A stretch of DNA of 64,000 bases from CAYJDP01 sp964371025 (GTDB taxonomy: Bacteria; Bacillota_I; Bacilli_A; RF39; UBA660): assembly GCA_964371025.1 (NCBI GenBank), contig CAYJKH010000001.1:186001-250000 (forward strand). Reading direction: 5' to 3'. The notes below the pieces were generated by a model. It saw only the letters and a list, made by a program, of their open reading frames with translations. It made no database searches and was not told the origin of the DNA. Both the position numbers and the translations under genes were made by a program. Below are positions 9,550-18,418 of the stretch, in pieces. Position 1 is the stretch's first letter. Each line of letters opens with the position of its first letter.

Positions 9550-10827
9550 ATGATACAAAAGCCAAAAGGATGTAATGATATATATGGAAATAATGCTAAA
9601 ATATGGAAATATATTGATAAAATAGTAGATGCTGTAATGGAAAAGTATAATTATACTTATATTCGTACTCCATTATTTGAAAATAGTGAATTATTCCATA
9701 GAGGAATAGGGGAAACATCGGATATTGTTAGTAAAGAAACTTATGATTTTATTGATAGAGGAGATAGAAAACTAACACTAAGACCAGAAGGAACAGCCGG
9801 AGTTGTTAGAAGTTTTATTGAAAATAAAATGTATGGAGATAATTTACCAGTTAAAGTTTATTATAATGGAACAATGTATCGCTATGAAAGACCACAATCA
9901 GGAAGAGATCGTGAATTAACTCAATTTGGAATGGAAGTATTAGGAAGTTCAGATCCTTTAGTAGATGCTGAGATAATATCAGCAGCTATTAATATTTATA
10001 AATTATTAGGTATTAAAGGTATAAAAGTTAATATTAATTCATTAGGTGATAAAGAATCTAGAATTAATTATAAAAAAGTATTAGTAGATTATTTTAAACC
10101 TCATATTAATACATTATGTGAAGATTGTCAAAAAAGATATGAAAATAATCCGCTTCGTATTCTGGATTGTAAAGTTGATGCTAATAGCAAGATAATAAAA
10201 AATGCCCCAACTACTTTAGATAATTTAAATAGTGATAGCAAAAATTATTTTGAACAAGTAAAAGAATATTTAGATATTTTAGAAGTAGAATATAATGTGG
10301 ATGAAAAAATAGTACGTGGACTTGATTATTACAATCATACTGTATTTGAAATAGAAGCTGATATTAAAGATTTTGGTTCCCAAAATGTAATTGGCGGTGG
10401 TGGACGATATGATGGTTTAGTAGAATCATTAGGAGGACCATCCACTCCAGGTGTTGGGTTTGCATCAGGAATTGGGAGAGTAGTATCAGCGATAGAACTT
10501 GAAAATATTAAATTACCAATTAATGATAAAGTAGACTTATTTTTAATGTATGTTTCACCTAGTGAAAAGAAATATGCTATATATTTAGCTAATCTATTAA
10601 GAATGAATGGATTTGTAGTAGAACTTGAATATTTGAATCGTAGTTTAAAATCACAGTTTAAACAATCTGAAAGACTTAATTCAAAATATATTGCAGTTTT
10701 AAATGATGCAGATTTAGATAATAATGAAATTAAAATAAAAAACACTAGTACTAAAGAAGAAGAAATAATTAGTGTTGACATGATTACTTATTATTTAGAT
10801 GAAAAGATAGAGGATCCTAATATGTAA
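9550..10827 (+). CDS. hisS: Histidyl-tRNA synthetase
   Basis: Class II synthetase charging tRNA-His. It is 425 residues long. Motif 2 is seen in TMYRYERPQSGRDRELTQFG, the histidine-specific loop in RGLDYYNHTVFE, and motif 3 in GGGGRYDGLVESLGGP with GVGFASGIGR. The C-terminal anticodon-binding domain begins near residue 325. An AGGAGG site lies immediately before the ATG. It is the last gene of the secDF-rel-dtd-hisS run and is followed by a hairpin terminator. aspS, its usual neighbour in Bacillus, is instead next to gatCAB at 45.5 kb. Confidence 0.96.
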   Translation: MIQKPKGCNDIYGNNAKIWKYIDKIVDAVMEKYNYTYIRTPLFENSELFHRGIGETSDIVSKETYDFIDRGDRKLTLRPEGTAGVVRSFIENKMYGDNLPVKVYYNGTMYRYERPQSGRDRELTQFGMEVLGSSDPLVDAEIISAAINIYKLLGIKGIKVNINSLGDKESRINYKKVLVDYFKPHINTLCEDCQKRYENNPLRILDCKVDANSKIIKNAPTTLDNLNSDSKNYFEQVKEYLDILEVEYNVDEKIVRGLDYYNHTVFEIEADIKDFGSQNVIGGGGRYDGLVESLGGPSTPGVGFASGIGRVVSAIELENIKLPINDKVDLFLMYVSPSEKKYAIYLANLLRMNGFVVELEYLNRSLKSQFKQSERLNSKYIAVLNDADLDNNEIKIKNTSTKEEEIISVDMITYYLDEKIEDPNM

Positions 10828-10853
10828 AAAAGAATTAAAAAATTCTTTTTTTA
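10826..10853 (+). terminator. Terminator after hisS
   Basis: AAAAAAGAATT (10826-10836) pairs with AATTCTTTTTT (from 10841) around a short A loop. The stem is all weak pairs apart from one G-C, so it may be inefficient. Confidence 0.6.
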
Positions 10854-10869
10854 TTTTACAAATATATGT

Positions 10870-10898
10870 TTGATATTATACTTTTAATAAGGTATAAT
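10870..10898 (+). promoter_or_regulatory. Sigma-A-type promoter of ruvAB-queA-tgt
   Basis: TTGATA at 10870-10875, exact 17-nt spacer, TATAAT at 10893-10898, about 22 nt before the ruvA start. No LexA-type box is visible near it. Confidence 0.75.
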
Positions 10899-10920
10899 AA
10901 TATAGAAATGAGGTACTTAT

Positions 10921-11478
10921 ATGTATGATTTTATAATTGGAAAAGTAGAAAAATTAAATAATAACTCCATAGTTATAAATAATAATAATATTGGATATTT
11001 AATTCATATAGTAAATCCATTTTCATATGAAATAGATAGTGAAATTAAACTATATTTATACCAACAAATTAAAGAAGATGAGCATTTATTATTTGGATTT
11101 AAAACAATTGAAGAAAAAGAATTGTTTTTGAAATTAATTAGTGTTAAAGGGTTAGGACCTAAAATGACTTTACCTATTTTAGCTGTAGGGTCAATTACTG
11201 GAATTATGGAAGCTATAGAAAAAGAAGATATTTTATATTTGAAAAAATTTCCGAAAATTGGAGATAAGTTAGCAAAACAAATGATTCTAGATTTAAAAGG
11301 AAAATTAAATACAGAAGTAGTAGTTACTAAAGAAGATAATCATGAAAAAGAATTGATTGATGTTTTAACAGGACTTGGATATAAAGCAAAAGAGATAAAA
11401 GCAATTTTACCAAAAATATCAAAAGATTTAACAATCGAAGATATGATAAAAGAGGCGTTAAAATTAATGTTAAAGTAG
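10921..11478 (+). CDS. ruvA: Holliday junction DNA helicase subunit RuvA
   Basis: Tetrameric junction-binding protein that loads RuvB. It has 185 residues, slightly short of the usual 190-205. The N-terminal OB fold begins MYDFIIGKVEKL; tandem helix-hairpin-helix motifs are at VKGLGPKMTLPILA and FPKIGDKLAKQMILDL; the C-terminal UBA-like RuvB-contact domain is ELIDVLTGLGYKAKEIKAI. It is the first gene of a four-gene operon starting from the promoter at 10870, with ruvB 9 nt downstream behind AGGAGG. Confidence 0.95.
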   Translation: MYDFIIGKVEKLNNNSIVINNNNIGYLIHIVNPFSYEIDSEIKLYLYQQIKEDEHLLFGFKTIEEKELFLKLISVKGLGPKMTLPILAVGSITGIMEAIEKEDILYLKKFPKIGDKLAKQMILDLKGKLNTEVVVTKEDNHEKELIDVLTGLGYKAKEIKAILPKISKDLTIEDMIKEALKLMLK

Positions 11479-11487
11479 GAGGTATAT

Positions 11488-12483
11488 ATGATAGATACAT
11501 TTAATAAAGAAAAAAATGATATTGATAATATGATGGATAATTCAATTAGACCAGTAACACTTGATGAATATATTGGACAAAGCGAAGTTAAAGAAAATTT
11601 AAAAGTATTCATTAAAGCCTCATTACTTAGAGAAGAAGTTTTAGATCATGTATTACTTTATGGTCCACCAGGACTTGGTAAAACAACCCTTGCTTATATA
11701 ATTGGGAATGAACTAGGCAGTAATATTAAAACGGCTAGTGGCCCTAGTATTGAAAAAGCAGGGGATTTAGCAGCTATCTTATCATCATTAGAAGAAGGAG
11801 ATATTTTATTTATTGATGAAATTCACCGTATACCTAGGTTTATTGAAGAAATATTATATCCAGCAATGGAAGATTTTTCCCTTGATATAGTAGTTGGAAA
11901 TGATGGTGCCAGTAGAAATATAAAAATAGATTTACCACCATTTACTTTAGTAGGAGCAACAACCAGAGCAGGGGATTTATCTTCACCATTAAGAGATAGA
12001 TTTGGAATAATTTCTAAGCTACAATTTTACACCGAAGAAGAGTTGACAAATATAGTATCAAGGACAGCTCGTGTTTTGGAAAATAAAATAGTACCAAATG
12101 CTGCTTTTGAAATAGCTTCTAGAAGTCGTGGAACCCCACGTATTGCTAATCGCTTATTTAAAAGAGTAAGAGATTTTGCTATTGTTGATGATTATAATGA
12201 AATAGATCTTGAAATAACTAAAAAAGCTCTAGATCGTTTAAAAGTTGATGATAAAGGATTAGATAATACTGACCGTGAATTATTACTAGCTATTATTGAT
12301 AGATTTAATGGAGGACCGGTCGGAATAGATGCTTTAGCATCTTCTATTGGAGAAGAAATATCAACAATTGAAGATGTTTTAGAACCATATTTATTACAAA
12401 GTGGTTTATTAAAAAGAACAACAAGAGGTAGAAAAGTTACTGATAAAGCATACGAAATATTAAATATAAAAAAGAAAAAATAG
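11488..12483 (+). CDS. ruvB: Holliday junction branch-migration ATPase RuvB
   Basis: Hexameric AAA+ motor for branch migration with RuvA. It is 331 residues. Walker A is GPPGLGKTTLA, Walker B ILFIDEIHRI, sensor 1 LVGATTRAGDLSSPLRDRFG, followed by the AAA lid and a winged-helix C-terminus (DRFNGGPVGIDALASSIGEE). It begins RPVTLDEYIGQ after a short acidic leader, typical for the family. It is the second gene of ruvAB-queA-tgt. Confidence 0.97.
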   Translation: MIDTFNKEKNDIDNMMDNSIRPVTLDEYIGQSEVKENLKVFIKASLLREEVLDHVLLYGPPGLGKTTLAYIIGNELGSNIKTASGPSIEKAGDLAAILSSLEEGDILFIDEIHRIPRFIEEILYPAMEDFSLDIVVGNDGASRNIKIDLPPFTLVGATTRAGDLSSPLRDRFGIISKLQFYTEEELTNIVSRTARVLENKIVPNAAFEIASRSRGTPRIANRLFKRVRDFAIVDDYNEIDLEITKKALDRLKVDDKGLDNTDRELLLAIIDRFNGGPVGIDALASSIGEEISTIEDVLEPYLLQSGLLKRTTRGRKVTDKAYEILNIKKKK

Positions 12484-12491
12484 GAGAAATT

Positions 12492-13517
12492 ATGAATATA
12501 GAAGAATATAATTACAATTTACCAGAAGAGTTAATAGCGCAAACTCCTCTCTTAAATCGTGATCAATCTAAATTATTAGTATTAGATAAAAATAATGGGG
12601 GCATTTCTCATCGTTCTTTTTTTGATGTAATAGATTACTTAGAAAAAGGTGATACTTTAGTCCTTAATAATACAAAAGTTTTGCCAGCTAGACTTTTTGG
12701 AGTAAAAGAAGATACTAATGCTATGATTGAAATTCTTCTTTTGAAAAATATTGAAAATGATACTTGGGAATGTTTAGTTAAAAATGCTAAAAAAGTAAAA
12801 ATTGGAACAGTTATTAGTTTTGGAGAAGGTAAAATTAAAGCGGAATGTTTAGCAATCGGAGAAGAAGGAATTAGAACTTTTAACTTTATTTATAAAGGGA
12901 TATTTTTAGAACAATTAGAAGATTTAGGAATAATGCCACTACCTCCTTATATAAAAGAACAGCTAAGTGAACAAGATAGATACCAAACGGTTTATGCAAA
13001 AGAAATGGGATCAGCTGCTGCTCCAACGGCAGGGCTTCATTTTACAAAAGAGTTAATGAATAAAATAAAAGATAAAGGTATAAATATTACCTATGTAACT
13101 CTTCATGTTGGACTTGGAACATTTCGTCCAGTAAGTGTAGATGATATAAATGATCATAAAATGCATAGTGAGTATTATGAATTAACAAGTGAAGTTGCTA
13201 ATACTTTAAACAATACTAGATTAAACAATAAAAAAATAATTGCAGTAGGAACTACTACAACTAGAGTATTAGAAACTATTATAAAAGAAAATGATTCATT
13301 TGCTGAAAAAAGAGGGTGGACAGATATTTTTATTTACCCACCTTATAAAATGAAATCAATCGATGGATTAATTACTAATTTTCATTTACCTAAATCAACA
13401 TTATTAATGTTAGTATCAACTATTGGGGGATATGAAAATATAAAATCAGCTTATCAAGAAGCGATAAAACAAGAATATAGATTCTTCTCTTTTGGAGATG
13501 CTATGTTAATTATATAG
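12492..13517 (+). CDS. queA: SAM:tRNA ribosyltransferase-isomerase QueA
   Basis: Transfers the ribosyl part of SAM to preQ1-modified tRNA, forming epoxyqueuosine. It is 341 residues long. Recognisable segments are YNYNLPEELIAQTPL at the start, DTLVLNNTKVLPARLFG, AAPTAGLHFT, HVGLGTFRPV, and IKSAYQEAI with FFSFGDAMLI at the end. It lies 8 nt after ruvB and 11 nt before tgt, the usual Firmicutes order. No preQ1 synthesis genes are visible in this window. Confidence 0.96.
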   Translation: MNIEEYNYNLPEELIAQTPLLNRDQSKLLVLDKNNGGISHRSFFDVIDYLEKGDTLVLNNTKVLPARLFGVKEDTNAMIEILLLKNIENDTWECLVKNAKKVKIGTVISFGEGKIKAECLAIGEEGIRTFNFIYKGIFLEQLEDLGIMPLPPYIKEQLSEQDRYQTVYAKEMGSAAAPTAGLHFTKELMNKIKDKGINITYVTLHVGLGTFRPVSVDDINDHKMHSEYYELTSEVANTLNNTRLNNKKIIAVGTTTTRVLETIIKENDSFAEKRGWTDIFIYPPYKMKSIDGLITNFHLPKSTLLMLVSTIGGYENIKSAYQEAIKQEYRFFSFGDAMLII

Positions 13518-13528
13518 GAGGAAAACTT

Positions 13529-14644
13529 ATGAAAATAAAATATGAATTAGTACAAAAAGAAGAAAATACCAAAGCAAGACTTGGTATTTTACATACAAAT
13601 CACGGGAGTTTTGAAACTCCTATGTTTATGCCAGTTGGAACAAAAGCAACTGTTAAAAGTTTAACCCCAGAAGAATTATATGAGGCAAATAGTGGAGTAG
13701 TTTTAGCTAATACATATCACTTATGGTTAAAACCTGGAGAAGACATAGTTAAAGAATGTGGGGGATTACATAAGTTTATGAATTATAAAGGACCTATTTT
13801 AACTGATAGTGGAGGGTTCCAAGTATTTTCTCTTATTAAAAATAAAGAAAAAGATATAACAGAAGAAGGAGTTTTCTTTAAAAGTCATATCGATGGAACA
13901 AAGCTATTTTTAACCCCTGAAAAATCAATTGATATTCAAAATAAATTAGATAGTGATATTGCAATGAGTTTTGATGAATGTCCACCATTTCCAGTAACTC
14001 ATGATTATATGAAACAGTCTGTTGAAAGAACATTAAGATGGGCTAAAAGAGGGCTTGATTATCATAATAATCCAAATCAATCATTATTTGGAATAGTCCA
14101 AGGCGGAGAATTTGAAGATTTACGTGAGTATTCTTGTAAAGAAACGGTTAAAATGAATTTTGATGGTTATAGTATAGGTGGAACTAGTGTTGGTGAAGAT
14201 AAAGAAACAATGTATAAAATGGTTGATTATGGAATAAAATACTTACCAGAAGATAAAGTAAGATATTTGATGGGAGTAGGAGATCCAATTGATATAATTG
14301 AAAGTGTTATAAGGGGAATAGATATATTTGATTGTGTTTTACCAACAAGAGTAGCAAGACATGGGCAGGCTTTTACAAAAACAACTAAATTAAATTTAAA
14401 TAATGCTAAATTTAAAACAGATTTATCTCCAATCGAAGAAGGTTGTGACTGTTATACTTGTAAAAACTACTCAAGAGCTTATATTAGACACTTAATAAAT
14501 ACAAAAGAAATACTAGGGGGAAGATTATTATCTATTCATAATATTAGATTTTTAATAAGATTAACAGAAGAATTAAGAGAAGCGATTAAAAATAATAATA
14601 TCTTAGAGTACCGTGACAACTATTTAAAAAATTACACAAAATAA
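13529..14644 (+). CDS. tgt: tRNA-guanine transglycosylase
   Basis: Exchanges guanine-34 for preQ1 in GUN anticodon tRNAs. It is 371 residues. The general acid is in LTDSGGFQVFSL, the nucleophilic Asp in FDCVLPTRVARHGQAF, substrate loops GIVQGGEFEDLRE and GTSVGEDKE, and the zinc site CDCYTCKNYSRAYIRHL with a distal His in LSIHNI. All key residues are present. It is the last gene of the ruvAB-queA-tgt operon. Confidence 0.97.
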   Translation: MKIKYELVQKEENTKARLGILHTNHGSFETPMFMPVGTKATVKSLTPEELYEANSGVVLANTYHLWLKPGEDIVKECGGLHKFMNYKGPILTDSGGFQVFSLIKNKEKDITEEGVFFKSHIDGTKLFLTPEKSIDIQNKLDSDIAMSFDECPPFPVTHDYMKQSVERTLRWAKRGLDYHNNPNQSLFGIVQGGEFEDLREYSCKETVKMNFDGYSIGGTSVGEDKETMYKMVDYGIKYLPEDKVRYLMGVGDPIDIIESVIRGIDIFDCVLPTRVARHGQAFTKTTKLNLNNAKFKTDLSPIEEGCDCYTCKNYSRAYIRHLINTKEILGGRLLSIHNIRFLIRLTEELREAIKNNNILEYRDNYLKNYTK

Positions 14645-14645
14645 G

Positions 14646-14674
14646 TTTAAAAAGATTTAATCCTATGATATAAT
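14646..14674 (+). promoter_or_regulatory. Candidate promoter of pilC-like gene
   Basis: TTTAAA (14646-14651), 17-nt spacer, TATAAT (14669-14674), about 26 nt before the ATG at 14700. The -35 is a weak match. Confidence 0.45.
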
Positions 14675-14699
14675 TTTTTATAAGAATAGGAGGAGTACC

Positions 14700-16106
14700 A
14701 TGGAATTTATATTAAAACCATTTATATTTGTTTATCATATAGTTTCTAAAATTGTTAGTTTACCAAAAAAATTAATTTTCAAAATAGACGATACTGCAAT
14801 AGAAGCAATTGATAAACATAAATTAAAAGAAGAAAATAAAGGTATTCCAGAAAATGCCATTACTAATGATGAAGAAGAGATAGAAGATGAGCCTATAAAG
14901 TTAACGGTATATAGATATTATGCTATTGATTCTAATGGTAAAAAAGCGAGTGATTTATTTGAAGGTGAAAGTGAAATGGATGTTAGAAACTTTTTACTTA
15001 GCCAAAATTATACAGTTTTAAGTGTTGCTCCAAGAAAAAAATATGATATTGAATTTGGAATGGATGGTCAATTAAAATCATCGGAGTTAGCATTTGCTTT
15101 AACTCAACTTTCAACATATATTAAAGCTGGTATTCCTCTTGTTGATTCAGTAAGAATTCTATCAAAACAAACAACTGATACAAGAACGAAAAGAGCTTTT
15201 TCTAAACTAGTTCATGATTTGTTAAAAGGATCAACTTTTTCAAAAGCTATGAAAAAACAGAAAAAAGCCTTTCCGCAACTGTTAATTAATATGGTGAAAA
15301 CAGCGGAGTTAACGGGAGATTTACCTAGTGTGCTAGATGATATGGCTGATTACTATACAACAATTGAAAGAACAAAAAAACAAATGGTATCAGCAATGAC
15401 ATATCCAGCTGTTGTTATGGTTGCAGCAGTAGCAGTATTAATATTTATGTTAGCATATTTAGTTCCGCAGTTTGTAACAATGTTTGAATCACAAAATGCA
15501 GAGCTTCCTGCTATAACATTATTTATAATGAATGCAAGTGACTTTCTAAGAGGAAATTATATTACTTTAATAATCATTGCTTTAGTAGTAATAGTAGGAT
15601 TTATCCAATCATATCGTAAGATTATTTCTTTTAGGAGAATAGTTCAAACAGTATTAATGAAAACACCAGTAGTTAAAAATATTATTATTTATAATGAAGT
15701 TGCTAATTTTACAAAAACATTTGCATCACTAATTAATCATGGTGTTTATATAACAGACAGTATGGCAATATTGTCAAAAATCACTAATAATGAAATATAT
15801 AAAACGATTATTAATAAAGCAATTAATAATTTAGCTAAAGGAGAAAATATTTCGAAAGCTTTTAAAGGCGAATGGGCATTTCCAGTAGTTGCATACGAGA
15901 TGTTAATAACTGGTGAAAATACTGGTCAATTAGGATTAATGATGGAAAAAGTTGCAGACCATTTTCAAAATCTTCATAAAACAACAGTTGATCAAATTAA
16001 AAGTTTAATAGAACCAATTATGATTACTTTTTTAGCAGTAATAGTAGGAGTTATATTACTATCTATAATTACACCAATGTTTAATATATATGATCAAATA
16101 CAATAA
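14700..16106 (+). CDS. Type II secretion/type IV pilus inner-membrane protein (GspF/PilC/ComGB family)
   Basis: Polytopic platform protein that works with a pilus or pseudopilus assembly ATPase. It is 468 residues. Two GspF domains are visible, the first around residues 130-255 (ELAFALTQLSTYIKAGIPL, MVKTAELTGDLPSVLDDMA) and the second around 330-455 (NEVANFTKTFASLINHGV, YEMLITGENTGQLGLMM), each followed by membrane helices. Before them are a hydrophobic N-terminal segment, an acidic linker, and a small domain beginning KLTVYRYYAIDSNGKKASD. The prepilin peptidase follows after 12 nt. No assembly ATPase or pilin gene is in the window, so pilus versus competence role is open. Confidence 0.88.
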   Translation: MEFILKPFIFVYHIVSKIVSLPKKLIFKIDDTAIEAIDKHKLKEENKGIPENAITNDEEEIEDEPIKLTVYRYYAIDSNGKKASDLFEGESEMDVRNFLLSQNYTVLSVAPRKKYDIEFGMDGQLKSSELAFALTQLSTYIKAGIPLVDSVRILSKQTTDTRTKRAFSKLVHDLLKGSTFSKAMKKQKKAFPQLLINMVKTAELTGDLPSVLDDMADYYTTIERTKKQMVSAMTYPAVVMVAAVAVLIFMLAYLVPQFVTMFESQNAELPAITLFIMNASDFLRGNYITLIIIALVVIVGFIQSYRKIISFRRIVQTVLMKTPVVKNIIIYNEVANFTKTFASLINHGVYITDSMAILSKITNNEIYKTIINKAINNLAKGENISKAFKGEWAFPVVAYEMLITGENTGQLGLMMEKVADHFQNLHKTTVDQIKSLIEPIMITFLAVIVGVILLSIITPMFNIYDQIQ

Positions 16107-16118
16107 AAAGGAGCAAAT

Positions 16119-16883
16119 ATGAATATATTAGGAATTATAATTTTCTTTATATTTGGAACTATATTTGGTTCCTTTTTTGCCGTAGTAGGACAAAAACTTC
16201 CTATTAAAGAAAATTTTATAACAACAAAATCAAGATGTGATCATTGTTTTCATAGATTAAAATGGTATGATTTAATACCTCTTGTTTCATATATAATTAG
16301 TTTAGGGAAATGTCGTTACTGTAAACAAAAAATAGATCCCATGTTATTTTTAATAGAGCTATTTACGGGTATTTTATTTGCTATTAGTTTTTATAGTTTT
16401 AACTTGTCACTTGATTTAGTAATAGCTCTTGGAATTATATCGTTACTTATGATTATATTTGTAAGTGATATTATGTATTTAATAATTCCTGATAGTTTGT
16501 TAGTGTTTTTTGGTATTTATTTTCTAATAGTACAATACTTTAGAATCGGGTTAATAGATACTTTATACCATATATTAATAGGAGTATTCTTATTTACATT
16601 AATGTATATAATTATGTTACTAGGAAATAAAGCCTTTAAAAAAGAATCCCTTGGAGGAGGAGATATTAAACTAATGTTTATCTTTGGTTTAATACTAGAC
16701 CCTTTACTTGGAGTATTTTCAATTTTTATAGGTAGTTTAGTAGCAATGCCAACATCTATTTATTTATTAATAAAACAAAAAGAGCGAGTTCTACCTTTTG
16801 GACCATTTTTAGTATTAGCACTATTACTGCTTTACTTCTCAAAAATAACAGCTCAAGACATTATAACTTTTTTAGGTTTTTAA
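16119..16883 (+). CDS. Prepilin peptidase (PilD/ComC family)
   Basis: Membrane aspartic protease that removes the leader of type IV pilins and methylates the new N-terminus. It is 254 residues. The N-terminal domain has two CxxC pairs (CDHCFHRLKW, CRYCKQK) as in the methylase-containing form. The catalytic aspartates lie in VSDIMYLIIPD and GGGDIKLMF. About seven to eight membrane helices are predicted by eye. Likely cotranscribed with the GspF-family gene just upstream, so the pair supports a pilus or competence pseudopilus. Confidence 0.93.
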   Translation: MNILGIIIFFIFGTIFGSFFAVVGQKLPIKENFITTKSRCDHCFHRLKWYDLIPLVSYIISLGKCRYCKQKIDPMLFLIELFTGILFAISFYSFNLSLDLVIALGIISLLMIIFVSDIMYLIIPDSLLVFFGIYFLIVQYFRIGLIDTLYHILIGVFLFTLMYIIMLLGNKAFKKESLGGGDIKLMFIFGLILDPLLGVFSIFIGSLVAMPTSIYLLIKQKERVLPFGPFLVLALLLLYFSKITAQDIITFLGF

Positions 16884-16921
16884 AAATATATATTAGGGGT
16901 TTCTAATATATATTTTTTTTG
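16882..16921 (+). terminator. Strong hairpin terminator
   Basis: TATATATTAG (16887-16896) pairs with CTAATATATA (16903-16912); loop GGGTTT; A-tract before and T-tract after extend the stem. Confidence 0.75.
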
Positions 16922-16922
16922 C

Positions 16923-16928
16923 TATAAT
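16923..16928 (+). promoter_or_regulatory. Extended -10 element before the BspA-like gene
   Basis: TGCTATAAT: an extended -10, about 30 nt before the start at 16959. No good -35 is visible. Confidence 0.4.
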
Positions 16929-16958
16929 AAACTTAATAAGATAAAGAAGGGGTAGTAT

Positions 16959-18344
16959 ATGAGAGTATATAAAAAAACATATTTCTTGTTTATAGGATTA
17001 ATACTGCTAGTACTAATATTTTTCAATGTGTCTTACGCTATATATGATTCTACCCATGAAGAGCTCGGAGTAGTAAAAATTAACCTAACAACACTAGAAC
17101 CCTTACTTGAAAGTCCTTCCTTTAATGATGAAAAAGAAATAACAGTAGAGGCTAACACTACCAAGGAAGTAACAATTACATTAACAAATATATATGAAAT
17201 AGATATAAAAGCAAATTTGTATTATTCATCTACTACCAATACAACAGAACAAGAAGTGTTCTATAGAGGAGTAGCAACTCCCCCAAAAGAAGGAGTCCTA
17301 GTACCAAAGTATGGAGAAGAAGGGCATACTATAACTTATACAGTAACCATAGAGAACACTTCATCAACTAATCAAACATATTCCTTTTATTCAAAAGGAG
17401 GCTTTACCTATAATGAGTTAGATTTTTCAACAGACCCAATCTATAAAATAATAACAGAAGCTCCTAATTTTATGTTATCAGGACCTGAATTTAATAGTGT
17501 TTTTATAGAAAATTATTCTTGGAAGTATAGTTTTACAACGATAGAGTTTGAAGAAGGAATAAATCCTAATTATACGACTTTTGAAAATAATTTTGATTTA
17601 TCTGAAAAACAAGATAGTTCAATAATTGGGTATATAGATGGAGAGGTATTAAGGATTCAAAGTAATGGTAAGATATATGCAAATCCCGATAGTTCTAATT
17701 TGTTTTCTGTATTTAGAGTAAATACAATTAATTTTAATAATAATTTAGATACAAGTAGTGTAACAAATATGGGTTATATGTTTCTATATAGTACTGTGAC
17801 AAGCCTAGATTTAACATCATTTGATACAAGTAGTGTAACAGATATGAGTGTTATGTTTGCTGACATGGCTGCAACAAGTCTAGATTTAACATCATTTGAT
17901 ACAAGTAGTGTAACAAATATGAGTTCTATGTTTAATTCTAGTAAAGCTACAAGCCTAGATTTAAGTTCATTTGATACAAGTAGTGTAACAAATATGAGGT
18001 ATATGTTTTCTTATAGTGCAGCAGCAAGCCTAGATTTAACATCATTTGATACAAGTAGTGTAACAACTATGGGATATATGTTTTCTTCTAGTGCTGCAAC
18101 AAGCCTAGATTTAACATCATTTGATACAAGTAGTGTAACAAATATGAGGGATATGTTTAATTCTAGTAAAGCTACAAGCCTAGATTTAACATCATTTGAT
18201 ACAAGTAGTGTAACAGATATGAGATATATGTTTTCTAGAAGTGCTGCAACAACAGTATATGCAAGAACAACAGCAGATAAAACAAAGTTTGATGCATCAA
18301 GTGAAAAACCAGCCGGATTAACTGTAATAGTAGGAACCCCTTAA
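16959..18344 (+). CDS. Secreted BspA-like protein with DUF285 leucine-rich repeats
   Basis: Predicted exported surface protein of 461 residues. It has a basic N-terminus and a hydrophobic segment (residues about 8-26), then SYA as a plausible signal peptidase site. Residues 30-175 look like a beta-rich adhesin domain. Residues about 263-430 are seven 25-residue units of the DUF285/BspA type (LDLTSFDTSSVTNM..MF). The last unit runs into a short non-repetitive tail ending VIVGTP. No LPXTG or other wall anchor is seen. It has its own terminator and likely its own promoter, so it is not obviously part of the pilus pair upstream. Adhesion is inferred from the BspA family; the ligand is unknown. 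Confidence 0.8.
   Translation: MRVYKKTYFLFIGLILLVLIFFNVSYAIYDSTHEELGVVKINLTTLEPLLESPSFNDEKEITVEANTTKEVTITLTNIYEIDIKANLYYSSTTNTTEQEVFYRGVATPPKEGVLVPKYGEEGHTITYTVTIENTSSTNQTYSFYSKGGFTYNELDFSTDPIYKIITEAPNFMLSGPEFNSVFIENYSWKYSFTTIEFEEGINPNYTTFENNFDLSEKQDSSIIGYIDGEVLRIQSNGKIYANPDSSNLFSVFRVNTINFNNNLDTSSVTNMGYMFLYSTVTSLDLTSFDTSSVTDMSVMFADMAATSLDLTSFDTSSVTNMSSMFNSSKATSLDLSSFDTSSVTNMRYMFSYSAAASLDLTSFDTSSVTTMGYMFSSSAATSLDLTSFDTSSVTNMRDMFNSSKATSLDLTSFDTSSVTDMRYMFSRSAATTVYARTTADKTKFDASSEKPAGLTVIVGTP
17748..18254 (+). repeat. Seven tandem 75-bp coding repeats
   Basis: GATACAAGTAGTGTAACA recurs at 17748, 17823, 17898, 17973, 18048, 18123 and 18198, a strict 75-bp period. The linker codons (MFNSSKATS, MFSSSAATS and others) vary between units. 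Confidence 0.95.
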
Positions 18345-18370
18345 AGATAAGATAATTCTTATCTTTTTTA
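18343..18370 (+). terminator. Terminator after the BspA-like gene
   Basis: AAAGATAAGA (18343-18352) pairs with TCTTATCTTT (18357-18366), loop TAAT, followed by T residues. It includes the stop codon. Confidence 0.75.
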
Positions 18371-18386
18371 TTTACTATATTTTTGG

Positions 18387-18392
18387 TATAAT
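18387..18392 (+). promoter_or_regulatory. Extended -10 element before mtaB
   Basis: TGGTATAAT, with the TATAAT at 18387-18392, about 27 nt before the mtaB start; no clear -35. Confidence 0.45.
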
Positions 18393-18418
18393 AAATTAGT
18401 TAGAAAGAAGGGATAGTA

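Noticed and set aside
17748..18254. Evenly spaced direct repeats, as in a CRISPR array
   Set aside because: The 75-bp units are in frame and encode DUF285-type leucine-rich repeats; no unique spacers and no cas genes.
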